Assembly: GCA_024400635.1 (NCBI GenBank)
Contig: JAKSMI010000001.1
Span: 257,534-321,533, forward strand
From: Bacteroidales bacterium
Lineage (GTDB): Bacteria > Bacteroidota > Bacteroidia > Bacteroidales > WCHB1-69
Direction: 5' to 3'
DNA length: 64,000 nt
Part shown: in pieces, positions 53,430 through 62,136 of the stretch
How positions within the stretch are numbered: the stretch's first letter is position 1
How the letters are laid out: the number at the start of each line of letters is the position of its first letter
Position numbers and translations under genes: made by a program
The notes under the pieces: generated by a model
Database searches by the model: none
Seen by the model: only the letters and a program-made list of their open reading frames with translations
What the model was told of the DNA's origin: nothing

Positions 53430-54851
53430 ATGAAAAAGAACGTCATTATTATTGGTGCTGCAGGTAGAGATTTCCACAACTTCAACACCTATTTCCGTGA
53501 CAACAAGGACTACAACGTAGTTGCCTTCACCGCTGAACAAATCCCTGGTATCGACAACCGTTTCTATCCGAAGGAATTAGCAGGAAAATTGTATCCTAAC
53601 GGAATCCAGATTTTCCCAGAATCAAAATTGCCCGAACTGATTAAGAAATTCAAAGTTGACGAATGCGTTTTCGCATACAGCGACAAACCATACTCATATG
53701 TAATGGGAATCAGCGCCATCGTTAATGCTGCTGGCGCAAACTTTGTTTTGATGGGACCCAAGGATACCATGATCAAATCAAAGAAACCTCTCATCGCTGT
53801 TGGTGCTACTCGTACAGGTTGCGGTAAATCACAGACATCACGTAAAATTATTGAATATTTGACAGGTCTCGGTCTTAAAGTCGTTGCTATTCGTCACCCC
53901 ATGCCTTACGATCCAAACCTCAACAACCAGATTGTACAGCGTTTCGCCGAAGTAGCAGACCTCAAAAAACAAAACTGCACCATCGAAGAAATGGAAGAAT
54001 ACGAACCACACGTAGTAACCAAACGTAACGTTATCTACGCAGGCGTTGACTATGAAGCTATCCTCAAAGGTGGTATGACAAGAGATCCTCAGACTGGCGA
54101 ATGGGTTAAAATGGCAGGCGCAGAAAACGATCCTGACGGTTGCGATATCGTTCTTTGGGACGGTGGTAACAACGACTTCCCATTCTATGAACCAGACTTG
54201 TTCATCGGCGTTGCTGACCCATTGCGTCCAGGTGCAGAAGTTAGCTACTATCCAGGCGAAGTTGTTGCCCGTATGGCTGACGTGATCGTCATCAACAAAA
54301 TCGACTCAGCTTCATTGGAAAACATCAATGCTGTTAGAGCTAACCTCGCTCGCATCAACCCCAAAGCTAAAATCATCGACGGAGCTTCTATCCTGACCGT
54401 TGACAAGCCAGAAGTTATCAAAGGCAAGAGAGTTCTCGTTATCGAAGATGGTCCTACTTTGACTCACGGTGAAATGAAGATCGGTGCCGGTACAGTCGCA
54501 GCCATGAAATATGGTGCTTCTGAACTCATCGACCCAAGACCTTACACCGTTGGCGAATTGACCACCACATTCCAAAGATACCCCAACATCGGTACTTTGC
54601 TCCCAGCTATGGGCTATGGTGAAAAACAAATGAAAGACCTTGAAAAGACTATCGCCAAGACTCCTTGCGATGCTGTTGTTATCGGTACTCCTATCGACCT
54701 CCAGCGCTTCATCAAGATTAAACAGCCTTGCGTACGCGTTGGTTACGAACTCCAAGAAATCGGTCAACCCACTTTGAAAGAAGTTTTGGACGAATTCGTA
54801 AAAAAACACAAACTCTGCCCATCAAAAAAATGCGGTTGCAAAAAGAAATAA
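53430..54851 (+). CDS. GTPase related to cyclic 2,3-diphosphoglycerate synthetase (COG2403-like)
   Basis: 473 residues. N-terminal Rossmann-like domain (NVIIIGAAGRDFHNFN), then a P-loop GTPase-like domain: Walker A GATRTGCGKSQTSR (~residue 125), AIRHPMPYDP, VLWDGGNNDFPF, VADPLRPGAE, and INKID, a G4-like NKxD. This is the family that includes archaeal cyclic 2,3-DPG synthetase, but the function in Bacteroidota is not established. The C-terminus CPSKKCGCKKK is a small Cys/Lys tail. Followed by a terminator and then, in the same direction, the DUF1015 gene. Codon use looks optimised and the promoter is good, suggesting high expression; that is impression only. Confidence 0.85.
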   Translation: MKKNVIIIGAAGRDFHNFNTYFRDNKDYNVVAFTAEQIPGIDNRFYPKELAGKLYPNGIQIFPESKLPELIKKFKVDECVFAYSDKPYSYVMGISAIVNAAGANFVLMGPKDTMIKSKKPLIAVGATRTGCGKSQTSRKIIEYLTGLGLKVVAIRHPMPYDPNLNNQIVQRFAEVADLKKQNCTIEEMEEYEPHVVTKRNVIYAGVDYEAILKGGMTRDPQTGEWVKMAGAENDPDGCDIVLWDGGNNDFPFYEPDLFIGVADPLRPGAEVSYYPGEVVARMADVIVINKIDSASLENINAVRANLARINPKAKIIDGASILTVDKPEVIKGKRVLVIEDGPTLTHGEMKIGAGTVAAMKYGASELIDPRPYTVGELTTTFQRYPNIGTLLPAMGYGEKQMKDLEKTIAKTPCDAVVIGTPIDLQRFIKIKQPCVRVGYELQEIGQPTLKEVLDEFVKKHKLCPSKKCGCKKK

Positions 54852-54870
54852 TCTTTCTTTCTAAATAATG

Positions 54871-54904
54871 AAGAGGACGGCTCCATCGCCGCCCTCTTTT
54901 TTTG
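54871..54904 (+). terminator. Rho-independent terminator
   Basis: GAGGACGGC / GCCGCCCTC stem with one A-C mismatch and a 6-nt loop, followed by seven T. Placed 20 bp after the GTPase stop, it separates that gene from the DUF1015 promoter. Confidence 0.85.
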
Positions 54905-54935
54905 TTTTTTCTCAACGTAATCCACTTTTTTTACG

Positions 54936-54943
54936 TAAGTTTG
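54936..54943 (+). promoter_or_regulatory. Promoter -7 element of the DUF1015 gene, extended type
   Basis: TAAGTTTG inside TTTACGTAAGTTTGCAG, almost identical to the boxes of metH (25176-25183) and the thiamine receptor (35960-35967). Confidence 0.65.
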
Positions 54944-54980
54944 CAGTCTGAAACAAATATCAACCTAAAATTATATAATT

Positions 54981-56249
54981 ATGTCAGTTATCAAAGCTTT
55001 CAAAGGACTCCGTCCCCCAAAAGAAATCGTAGAAAAATTAGCATCACGTCCTTACGACGTATTGAATTCTGAAGAAGCCCGTAAAGAAGCCGAAGGCAAT
55101 CCCTACAGCCTCCTCCACGTTACCAAGGCCGAAATCGACCTGCCCGCTGGCACCGATGAACATTCTCCTGAAGTATATCTTCAGGTGGTCAAAAACTTCA
55201 ACTCTTTCAAAGATTTTGGCTGGCTGAAACGCGACGAAGAAGACAAACTTTATATCTACGCCCAAAGCATGAACCCCACCGACGCTAACGCCCACTGGCA
55301 ATATGGTATCGTGGCCTGCGCTTACAGCGAAGATTATGTCAATAAAATCATCAAAAAACACGAATTGACTCGTAAAGATAAAGAAGAAGACCGCATGAAA
55401 CACGTCCGCATTACCAATGCCAACGTTGAACCCGTTTTCTTCGCTTATCCCGCTGTCGCTGAAATCGATGCTATCGTTAGCAAGATTACCAGCAACGCCC
55501 CCATCTATGACTTCATCGCCAAAGAAGATGGTTTCGGTCATCGCTTCTGGGTCATCGACGATCAGGCTACCATCGCCCGCCTCGTTGAACTGTTCGCCAC
55601 CAAGGTTCCCGCAATGTACATCGCCGACGGCCACCACCGCAGCGCCGCCGCCGCCCTCGTTGGTCAGGAAAAGAAAGAAAACAACCCACACCATACCGGC
55701 AAAGAAGAATACAACTTCTTCATGACCGTCATCTTCCCCGACAATCAACTGAAAGTCATCGACTACAACCGCGTTGTCAAAGACCTCAACGGACTCAGCA
55801 AAGACGAATTCCTCAAAGCTTTGACCGTAGCTTACGACGTTCAGGATATGGGCGCAGATATCTATAAACCTGCCAAATTGCATGAATTCAGCATGTACCT
55901 CGATGGCAAATGGTATAAAATGACAGCTAAAGCCGGCACTTACGACGATAACGATCCAATTGGCGTTCTGGATGTTAAAATCCTGAGCGACCACGTTCTG
56001 GATAAAATACTCGGCATTAAGGACTTGCGCACCGACAAACGTATCGATTTCGTTGGCGGTATCCGTGGTCTGGGCGAACTGAAACGCCGCGTTGACAACG
56101 GCGAAATGAAGGTCGCTTTCGCTCTCTATCCAGTTTCAATGCAACAGATCATCGACATCGCTGACAGCGGCAACATCATGCCTCCAAAAACCACTTGGTT
56201 TGAACCTAAATTGAGATCAGGTCTTGTTATTCATGAACTGAACGCATAA
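54981..56249 (+). CDS. DUF1015 family protein (COG4198)
   Basis: 422 residues. Starts with the DUF1015 hallmark FKGLRPPKEI and SRPYDVLNSEEAR, and NPYSLLHVTKAEIDLP. Later: FFAYP, HRFWVIDD, MYIADGHHRSAAA (a conserved DGHHR motif, likely functional), and FDFVGG-type RIDFVGGIRGL near the end. No established biochemical function; in Bacteroidota it is often near serine biosynthesis genes, which are not visible here. uvrC starts 24 bp after its stop, so it may be transcribed with it. Confidence 0.9.
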   Translation: MSVIKAFKGLRPPKEIVEKLASRPYDVLNSEEARKEAEGNPYSLLHVTKAEIDLPAGTDEHSPEVYLQVVKNFNSFKDFGWLKRDEEDKLYIYAQSMNPTDANAHWQYGIVACAYSEDYVNKIIKKHELTRKDKEEDRMKHVRITNANVEPVFFAYPAVAEIDAIVSKITSNAPIYDFIAKEDGFGHRFWVIDDQATIARLVELFATKVPAMYIADGHHRSAAAALVGQEKKENNPHHTGKEEYNFFMTVIFPDNQLKVIDYNRVVKDLNGLSKDEFLKALTVAYDVQDMGADIYKPAKLHEFSMYLDGKWYKMTAKAGTYDDNDPIGVLDVKILSDHVLDKILGIKDLRTDKRIDFVGGIRGLGELKRRVDNGEMKVAFALYPVSMQQIIDIADSGNIMPPKTTWFEPKLRSGLVIHELNA

Positions 56250-56273
56250 TTTTCCGACGACAACATCGTCACA

Positions 56274-58085
56274 ATGGACTATGGTGAGAAGATATCTCTG
56301 ATTTTGAAAAGCCTGCCCGAAAAGCCGGGTGTTTATCGCTTTTTTGACGAAAACGGCAACATCATTTACGTTGGCAAGGCCAAGAAACTGAAACGCCGCG
56401 TGTCGTCCTACTTCAACAAGCAGCACGACAATAAAAAAGTCAGAGTTCTGGTTTCCAAAATCAGAGATATCCAAACCACCGTTGTCAACACAGAATGGGA
56501 AGCTTTGCTGTTGGAAAACAGTATGATTAAAGAATACAAGCCTCGTTACAACATTCTGTTAAAAGATGACAAAACCTACCCATGGCTTGCCATCACCAAA
56601 GAGGATTTTCCCCGCATTTTTTCTACAAGACACCCAGACAAAGAGCAGATGCAGCTTTTCGGTCCTTATGCTTCCGTGCATTATATGAACACACTGATGG
56701 AAACCCTACAGGAGCTGTTTCCGCTTCGCACCTGCCGCCGACTGGTCAAAAATTCACGTCCCTGCATCCAATATCAAATTGGAAAATGCGCCGCTCCATG
56801 CGCAAATCTCATTCAGCAATCTGATTATCAAGAGTATATAAAAAATATTATTGAAATCATTAAAGGCAACAGCAAATTCGTTCAACAGAAGCTAAAAGAA
56901 CAAATGATGCAATATGCCGAGCATTGGGAATTTGAAAAAGCTCAGGAAGTGAAACAGAGACTTCTGCTTCTGGACAACTTCATCGGCAAGTCGGTGGTCG
57001 TCAATCCCGAACTCACTGAAACCGATGTGTTCTCCCTTGAAAGTGACGAGGAATGCGCTTATATCAATTTTTTGCGCGTAATGAATGGTTCCATCATACA
57101 GTCCTACACTTTGGAAATCGACAACAAACTGGACAAGAGCGATGAAGATTTGCTGCTCATGGGAATAATTGCCATCGAAGAACGATTCGGCAAATTGTGT
57201 CCCGAAGCCATCGTGCCCTTTATGCCGCAAATCGAAACCGATAAAATCAAATTCATAGTGCCCCAGCGTGGCGATAAGCGCAAGCTGCTGGAACTATCAC
57301 AAAAAAACGCCAAGTTCTATCGCCTGGAAAAACAAAAACGACAGGACCTCACAGACCCTGAACGCAGGCATCACCGTGTATTGCAAGCATTGCAAGATGC
57401 TTTAGGCATGGATCGTCTGCCGAAACATATCGAATGTTTCGACAATTCAAACACTCAAGGCGAAGAACCCGTGGCGGCAATGGTTTGCTTCATCGATGGC
57501 AAACCCGCCAAAAAAGAGTACCGACACTTCCTTGTCAAAACCGTCGTTGGTCCCGATGATTACAGCTCCATGCACGAAATCGTCACCCGCCGTTACAGCC
57601 GCATTCTGGAAGAAGGCAAAGAACTGCCTGACCTCATTATGGTGGATGGTGGCAAAGGTCAACTTAATGTAGCCCACGAAGTGTTGAGAGAATTAGGTAT
57701 CGATAAAAAAGTTATGCTTGTCGGCATCGCAGAGCGCCTGGAAGACATCTACCGCGTCGGCGAAGAATTTCCGTTATATATTGACAAAAAGTCTGAAGCC
57801 CAGAAACTACTGCAATTCGTCCGCGATGAAGCCCACCGCTTCGGCATCACACATCACCGCAAACGCCGAGCAAAAAAAAGCATACATTCCATCCTTGACG
57901 ATATTCCAGGCATCGGAACTGTCTTAAAAAACAAGCTTTTAACTCATTTTAGAAGCATAAAAAACATAGAAAATGCTTCACTGGATGACTTGTCCAAAAT
58001 CATCGGCAAAAGCAAAGGCCTAAGCGTCTATCAGTTTTTACATGCCATAGATTTACCAGCCAATAACGCCACCACCAACAAATAA
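56274..58085 (+). CDS. uvrC: Excinuclease ABC subunit C
   Basis: 603 residues, normal length. UvrC makes both incisions in nucleotide excision repair. N-terminal GIY-YIG nuclease: KPGVYRFFDENGNIIYVGKAKKL, with the catalytic region KRRVSSYF; Cys region CRRLV and CIQYQIGKCAAPC; UVR motif near residues 205-240 (MMQYAEHWEFEKAQEVKQRL); RNase H-like domain with ECFDNSNTQGEEPVA and IMVDGGKGQLNVA; and C-terminal HhH (DDIPGIGTVLKNKLL). The last 55 bp overlap the 3' end of the convergent MFS gene. Confidence 0.98.
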   Translation: MDYGEKISLILKSLPEKPGVYRFFDENGNIIYVGKAKKLKRRVSSYFNKQHDNKKVRVLVSKIRDIQTTVVNTEWEALLLENSMIKEYKPRYNILLKDDKTYPWLAITKEDFPRIFSTRHPDKEQMQLFGPYASVHYMNTLMETLQELFPLRTCRRLVKNSRPCIQYQIGKCAAPCANLIQQSDYQEYIKNIIEIIKGNSKFVQQKLKEQMMQYAEHWEFEKAQEVKQRLLLLDNFIGKSVVVNPELTETDVFSLESDEECAYINFLRVMNGSIIQSYTLEIDNKLDKSDEDLLLMGIIAIEERFGKLCPEAIVPFMPQIETDKIKFIVPQRGDKRKLLELSQKNAKFYRLEKQKRQDLTDPERRHHRVLQALQDALGMDRLPKHIECFDNSNTQGEEPVAAMVCFIDGKPAKKEYRHFLVKTVVGPDDYSSMHEIVTRRYSRILEEGKELPDLIMVDGGKGQLNVAHEVLRELGIDKKVMLVGIAERLEDIYRVGEEFPLYIDKKSEAQKLLQFVRDEAHRFGITHHRKRRAKKSIHSILDDIPGIGTVLKNKLLTHFRSIKNIENASLDDLSKIIGKSKGLSVYQFLHAIDLPANNATTNK

Positions 58086-59233
58086 ATGAGGCAGACCATC
58101 GTCACAATGAAAGCGTAACGAGCATTGAAATTGGCAGCAAAACCCGTCAACAGAGGCACTATGGCCGCACCTACTATTGCCGTGGTCATCAATCCCGAAA
58201 TTTCATTCACTTTCTCAGGCATCTTGTCCACGCATATTGAAAATATCAGTGGGAAAATATTGGCAAAACCTACACCTATGAGGATAAAACTCAGCCACGT
58301 AGTAACCGGATTATAAGGCATAAACAGAAGCAGATTGCCCGCCAGTGAAATCAAGACTGTGAGCATGAGAAAAATATTAGGCTTGATGTATCGTAATGCC
58401 AGACCTCCAAAAAAGCGGCCAAAAAACAATGCCACAATCAGTACGATGTTGCCCAATGCCGGCGAAATGCCAGGATTGCTTTCCATCAGAATCGAAGGAA
58501 TACGATTGAACATGGAAGCTTCGGCGCCACAATAGAAGAAAATACCCAAAAACATCATTAAAATATAACCGTTACCGAGAGCGACAAAACAATTTTTCAA
58601 AGTCGTTGGCTCCGTGGCATCCTTCTCAATATTGTTGGGAACGCAAACAAACACCATCACCAAAGTGATAAGCAATACCACCGCAAAAATCGGGAAAAGG
58701 ATTCGAAAGCCCATATTGACTGGAGCCGCCGCCCCTTCCGGTGTAAACGAGAACCAAGCATACTTCATCAAGGCAGTGCCTACCAGTACCAGAATCAGAG
58801 AAGTTGACAAAGTCCCTATCGCTTTCAAAGACTGCGCAAAAGACAACATACTAGAATATCGGCCCTCGGGCGAAACATCACGCATCAGTGGATTGCCAGA
58901 CACTTGCAGAATCGTGGCGCCCGCACCCATCAGCAACACCGCCAACAAAATGATGGGGAAGTTGAACGCCGTCATCGGCAACATCGCACCAAGGAAAAAC
59001 AGGACAAGCCCAATCAAAAGCATTTTTTTCTTTCCGATTTTAGACTGAACCACACCCATCGGCACAGATAAAACGCCAAACATTATCATACCCGAAAACG
59101 ACACCAGAGATGCTGTAAACGGTGATACATTGAAGGCCTTTTCCACAACAGATACCAACTGGTTGGCAGCATCGCCAAAACCCATTGCCAAAAACACCAA
59201 AAACACGGAAATTAAAGATAATTGCTTTTTCAT
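58031..59233 (-). CDS. MFS transporter, FHS-like sugar permease
   Basis: 400 residues, 12 predicted membrane segments. The opening FLAMGFGDAANQLV, the loop PMGVVQSKIGKKKMLLIG and MGAGATILQVSGNPLMRDVSPEGR resemble the fucose:H+ symporter (FHS/FucP, NagP) branch in which the third and fourth helices carry a QVxxNP motif. Substrate cannot be read; hexose or amino-sugar is a fair guess. It lies 17 bp behind recF and is likely cotranscribed with it. Its tail overlaps uvrC by 55 bp tail-to-tail. Confidence 0.85.
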   Translation of the reverse strand: MKKQLSLISVFLVFLAMGFGDAANQLVSVVEKAFNVSPFTASLVSFSGMIMFGVLSVPMGVVQSKIGKKKMLLIGLVLFFLGAMLPMTAFNFPIILLAVLLMGAGATILQVSGNPLMRDVSPEGRYSSMLSFAQSLKAIGTLSTSLILVLVGTALMKYAWFSFTPEGAAAPVNMGFRILFPIFAVVLLITLVMVFVCVPNNIEKDATEPTTLKNCFVALGNGYILMMFLGIFFYCGAEASMFNRIPSILMESNPGISPALGNIVLIVALFFGRFFGGLALRYIKPNIFLMLTVLISLAGNLLLFMPYNPVTTWLSFILIGVGFANIFPLIFSICVDKMPEKVNEISGLMTTAIVGAAIVPLLTGFAANFNARYAFIVTMVCLIYLLVVALLAGKSMACKN

Positions 59234-59250
59234 ATTTATTCTTTTATATA

Positions 59251-60354
59251 TTATTGATTTTCAATTCTTTTAATCTTAAAAATCTGATGATTAATGCCTC
59301 TTTCGGAAAGAATGGCATTGACACGAATTTCATCTGTATCCGTGATAAAAACCTGACCAAAATGTTCTTTCCCCACCAAATCAAGCAGTTGGGCAGTACG
59401 TTTTTTATCCAATTTATCAAAAATATCATCCAAAAGTAAAATCGGCTTAATGCCTTTATGCTGGAAAATATAATCAAACTGCGACAATTTCAGCGCCAAG
59501 GCATAGGATTTTTGTTGACCTTGAGAGGCAAAACGCTTCACCGAACGCCCATCAATCTGAAACGAATAATCATCCTTATGCACACCGAAATTGGTGTAAC
59601 CTGACTTGCGGTCGGCCCATTCGTTCTGCTTCATTCCTTCTTCAAAAGAACAATCATTCAAACCCGATTCATAAACGATATCTACATTTTCAAGCCCTTG
59701 CGACAAATACCGATAATGCTGATTGAAAACCGGAAGAATATCGGAGATAAACAATTTCCTTTTTTCATGAATATAATTTGCCAAAGGAATCAACTGATTA
59801 TCAAAAATTTCAATCAAAGAAGCGTCATATTGTCTTTGTTCGATGAAATTCTTGAGCAGGGTATTTCTTTGCAAAATGATTTTCTGATAAGCAATGAGTT
59901 TTGAAAGATATTCCTTGTCGAATTGGGAAATGATGATGTCAAAAAACTTGCGGCGGATGTCGCTTCCCTCATTAATGATGTCATTATCGTAAGGAGAAAC
60001 CATCACCAAGGGGAAAAGTCCAATATGGTCGCTGAAACGGTCATATTCTTTCTGATTAGCCTTCATCGCCTTGTGCTTTCCCAACTTGTAAGTGCAACTG
60101 ATATGCGTGGTATTCTGCTGCTCGCGCTTGAAGAAGTCACCATGTATGGCAAAGAAATCGGAGTCAAAGCGAACGGCGAACTGATCCTGCGAAGCAAAGA
60201 AACTCTTGCAAAAACAAAGGTAATGGATAGCATCAAGCAGATTGGTTTTACCCGAACCATTTTCGCCCACAATGCCATTGACATTGTCGCTGAAATCAAA
60301 CTCGGCTTCTTCGTAATTCTTAAAGTTGGAAAGTTTTATATGTTGCAGGTACAT
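59251..60354 (-). CDS. recF: DNA replication and repair protein RecF
   Basis: 367 residues. RecF loads RecA at gapped DNA with RecO and RecR. SMC-like ATPase features: N-terminal LQHIKLSNFKNYEEAEFDF, Walker A GENGSGKTNLLDAIHYL (~residue 30), the signature FASQGQQKSYALALKL (~285), and Walker B ILLLDDIFDKLD with the downstream VFITDTD. Divergent from dnaN, the common neighbour, but transcribed away from it. 17 bp upstream of the MFS gene. Confidence 0.97.
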   Translation of the reverse strand: MYLQHIKLSNFKNYEEAEFDFSDNVNGIVGENGSGKTNLLDAIHYLCFCKSFFASQDQFAVRFDSDFFAIHGDFFKREQQNTTHISCTYKLGKHKAMKANQKEYDRFSDHIGLFPLVMVSPYDNDIINEGSDIRRKFFDIIISQFDKEYLSKLIAYQKIILQRNTLLKNFIEQRQYDASLIEIFDNQLIPLANYIHEKRKLFISDILPVFNQHYRYLSQGLENVDIVYESGLNDCSFEEGMKQNEWADRKSGYTNFGVHKDDYSFQIDGRSVKRFASQGQQKSYALALKLSQFDYIFQHKGIKPILLLDDIFDKLDKKRTAQLLDLVGKEHFGQVFITDTDEIRVNAILSERGINHQIFKIKRIENQ

Positions 60355-60384
60355 TGACTATTTCATTAAAGGAAATATGAAGGG

Positions 60385-60392
60385 CAAAGATA
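60385..60392 (-). promoter_or_regulatory. Promoter -7 element of recF
   Basis: Minus strand TATCTTTG, 31 bp before the recF ATG. Confidence 0.6.
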
Positions 60393-60573
60393 CGATTTTT
60401 TTAATTAAGAAATCAAGAGATTAAGATTTTGAATACGCATTTACAGAACAGGGAGTTGCCATGCGCACAAAGAAACATTGAGAAGCATTAATGCACGATT
60501 AAGCCAGTGACAAATTTCAAAGAAAAAAACAGCCAATCATTTCTAAATTAAAAGTATAATTAAAAAAAATTGT

Positions 60574-60581
60574 ATCTTTGC
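60574..60581 (+). promoter_or_regulatory. Promoter -7 element of dnaN
   Basis: TATCTTTG, 36 bp before the dnaN ATG. The gap 60355-60616 was read for DnaA boxes (TTATNCACA) and none was found. Confidence 0.65.
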
Positions 60582-60616
60582 AATCTTATTTATAAAAATG
60601 ATTAAAAAGAAATATT

Positions 60617-61747
60617 ATGAAATTTATTGTTCAAAGAGATGTTTTGTATAAGAATTTGAGTGCCATCAGTGGCGTTTTAGGTTATAACAGCACTGTACCT
60701 ATTTTGAGCAATTTCTTATTCACCGTCAAGGGAAACAACTTGATTCTAACCGCTTCAGACGCTGATTCGACAATGACTGCGGTGGTAGAACTGACCAACG
60801 TTGAAGGCGAATGCTGTGTGGCTGTTCCCTCCAAGATTCTGCTTGACACACTGAAACTGGTTTCTGAGAATCCTATCGTTTTCAATATTGATGAATCCAT
60901 CAATGAAGTGAAATACACTGTTGCCAACGGAGAATACGCTGCTCCTTGCTATCCTGGCAATGAATATCCTCAGATTCCAGAAATCACCGGAGCTCAGTCA
61001 TTCGAAATCGAACCCATCATCCTGCAGCGTGCCATCAGCAAGACACTCTTCGCTACCAGCACCGATGAGATGAGAGCCACCATGACCGGCGTCTTCTGTG
61101 AATTGAACAGCGACGGCATTACCTTTGTGGCTACAGACGCACACAAACTGGTTCGCTATACCAACAATAAAATCACTGCTGAAGAGCCTGCGTCATTCGT
61201 TCTCCCCAAAAAGCCCATTTCACACCTCAAGAGCATTCTTACAGGTGTAGAAAGTTCCGTAAAAGTTGATTATTCAGCACAAACACATCATATTCAATTT
61301 TCTTTCGACAATCTGACGATGTTTTCTTCTTTGAAAGAAGGTAAATATCCAAGCTATCAGAACGTCATTCCAAAAGAAAATCCATTCAATTTAGTTGTCA
61401 ATCGCGAAGAATTCCTGCGCTCTATCAAACGTGTCTGCAACTATTCCAACCAATCTTCATTCCAGATTCGTCTGGCACTTTCAGAAGAAGGAACCGTTCT
61501 TACCGCTGAAGACCTCGACTTTTCCAACAAGGCAGAAGAAAGCATCGCCGGGCTCTATACAGGCGAAAAGATGAGCATCGGCTTCAACGCCAAGTTTCTC
61601 CGCGAAATGCTTGAAAACATGGACGGCAACGAAATACGCATGGAATTGTCACGTCCTGAAAAGGCAGCACTCATTCTTCCCGTGGAAGAATTTTCGGCAG
61701 AAGAAAGCGTGTTGATGCTGATCATGCCTGTCATGCTCAACTACTAA
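60617..61747 (+). CDS. dnaN: DNA polymerase III beta subunit (sliding clamp)
   Basis: 376 residues. The clamp encircles DNA and tethers polymerase. Typical blocks: MKFIVQRDVLYKNLSAISGVL, VPILSNFLFTVKGNNLILTASD, VPSKILLDTLKLV, NGEYAAPCYPGNEYPQIP, TGVFCELNSDGITFVATDAHKL (split by a variant), the hydrophobic pocket residues near IGFNAKFLREMLENM, and the C-terminus ending LMLIMPVMLNY. In place of the E. coli MPMRL tail it ends MPVMLNY. Complete. The RNase P RNA gene follows 36 bp downstream. Confidence 0.97.
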   Translation: MKFIVQRDVLYKNLSAISGVLGYNSTVPILSNFLFTVKGNNLILTASDADSTMTAVVELTNVEGECCVAVPSKILLDTLKLVSENPIVFNIDESINEVKYTVANGEYAAPCYPGNEYPQIPEITGAQSFEIEPIILQRAISKTLFATSTDEMRATMTGVFCELNSDGITFVATDAHKLVRYTNNKITAEEPASFVLPKKPISHLKSILTGVESSVKVDYSAQTHHIQFSFDNLTMFSSLKEGKYPSYQNVIPKENPFNLVVNREEFLRSIKRVCNYSNQSSFQIRLALSEEGTVLTAEDLDFSNKAEESIAGLYTGEKMSIGFNAKFLREMLENMDGNEIRMELSRPEKAALILPVEEFSAEESVLMLIMPVMLNY

Positions 61748-61782
61748 CATTTCCCGCTGGTTTCCAGCAAAACAATATTAAA

Positions 61783-62122
61783 ACGGCAAGCGTTCTGTCG
61801 CTGCTCCCGCCATGGGAGGAGAGGAAAGTCCGGGCAACACAGAGCACCATACTTCCTAACAGGAAGGGGCTTCTAAGAAGTCACAGAAAGGGCCACAGAA
61901 AACTACCGCCTGCTTGCAGGTAAGGGTGAAAACGCGAGGTAAGAGCTCACGACACGGGCAGTGATGTTCCGCGGGGGTAAACCTTATGGGTTGAAAAACC
62001 AAATAAACCGAGGCTTGAGGGTTGCTCGCCCAATCTCGGAGGGTAGGTCGATAGAGCAACGAGGTGACTCGCTGCCTAGATAAATGACAGAAGATTACAG
62101 AACCCGGCTTATAGCTTGCCGT
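61783..62122 (+). ncRNA. rnpB: RNase P RNA, type A
   Basis: The catalytic RNA that matures tRNA 5' ends. Seen: terminal P1 helix CGGCAAGC (61784-61791) paired with GCTTGCCG (62114-62121); the P3/P4 region with GAGGAAAGTCCGGGC; the CR-II/III region with GGGTAAACC and the G-rich GAGGGT; and CR-V with ACAGAA...CCGGCTTATAG pairing near the 3' end. A T-run follows P1 at 62121-62126 as terminator. No promoter box was found before it, so it may be read from dnaN or from a non-consensus promoter. Confidence 0.95.
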
Positions 62123-62136
62123 TTTTCCTTTTCCAA

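Noticed and set aside
60355..60616. Replication origin beside dnaN/recF
   Set aside because: No DnaA boxes (TTATNCACA), no AT-rich repeats and dnaA is absent.
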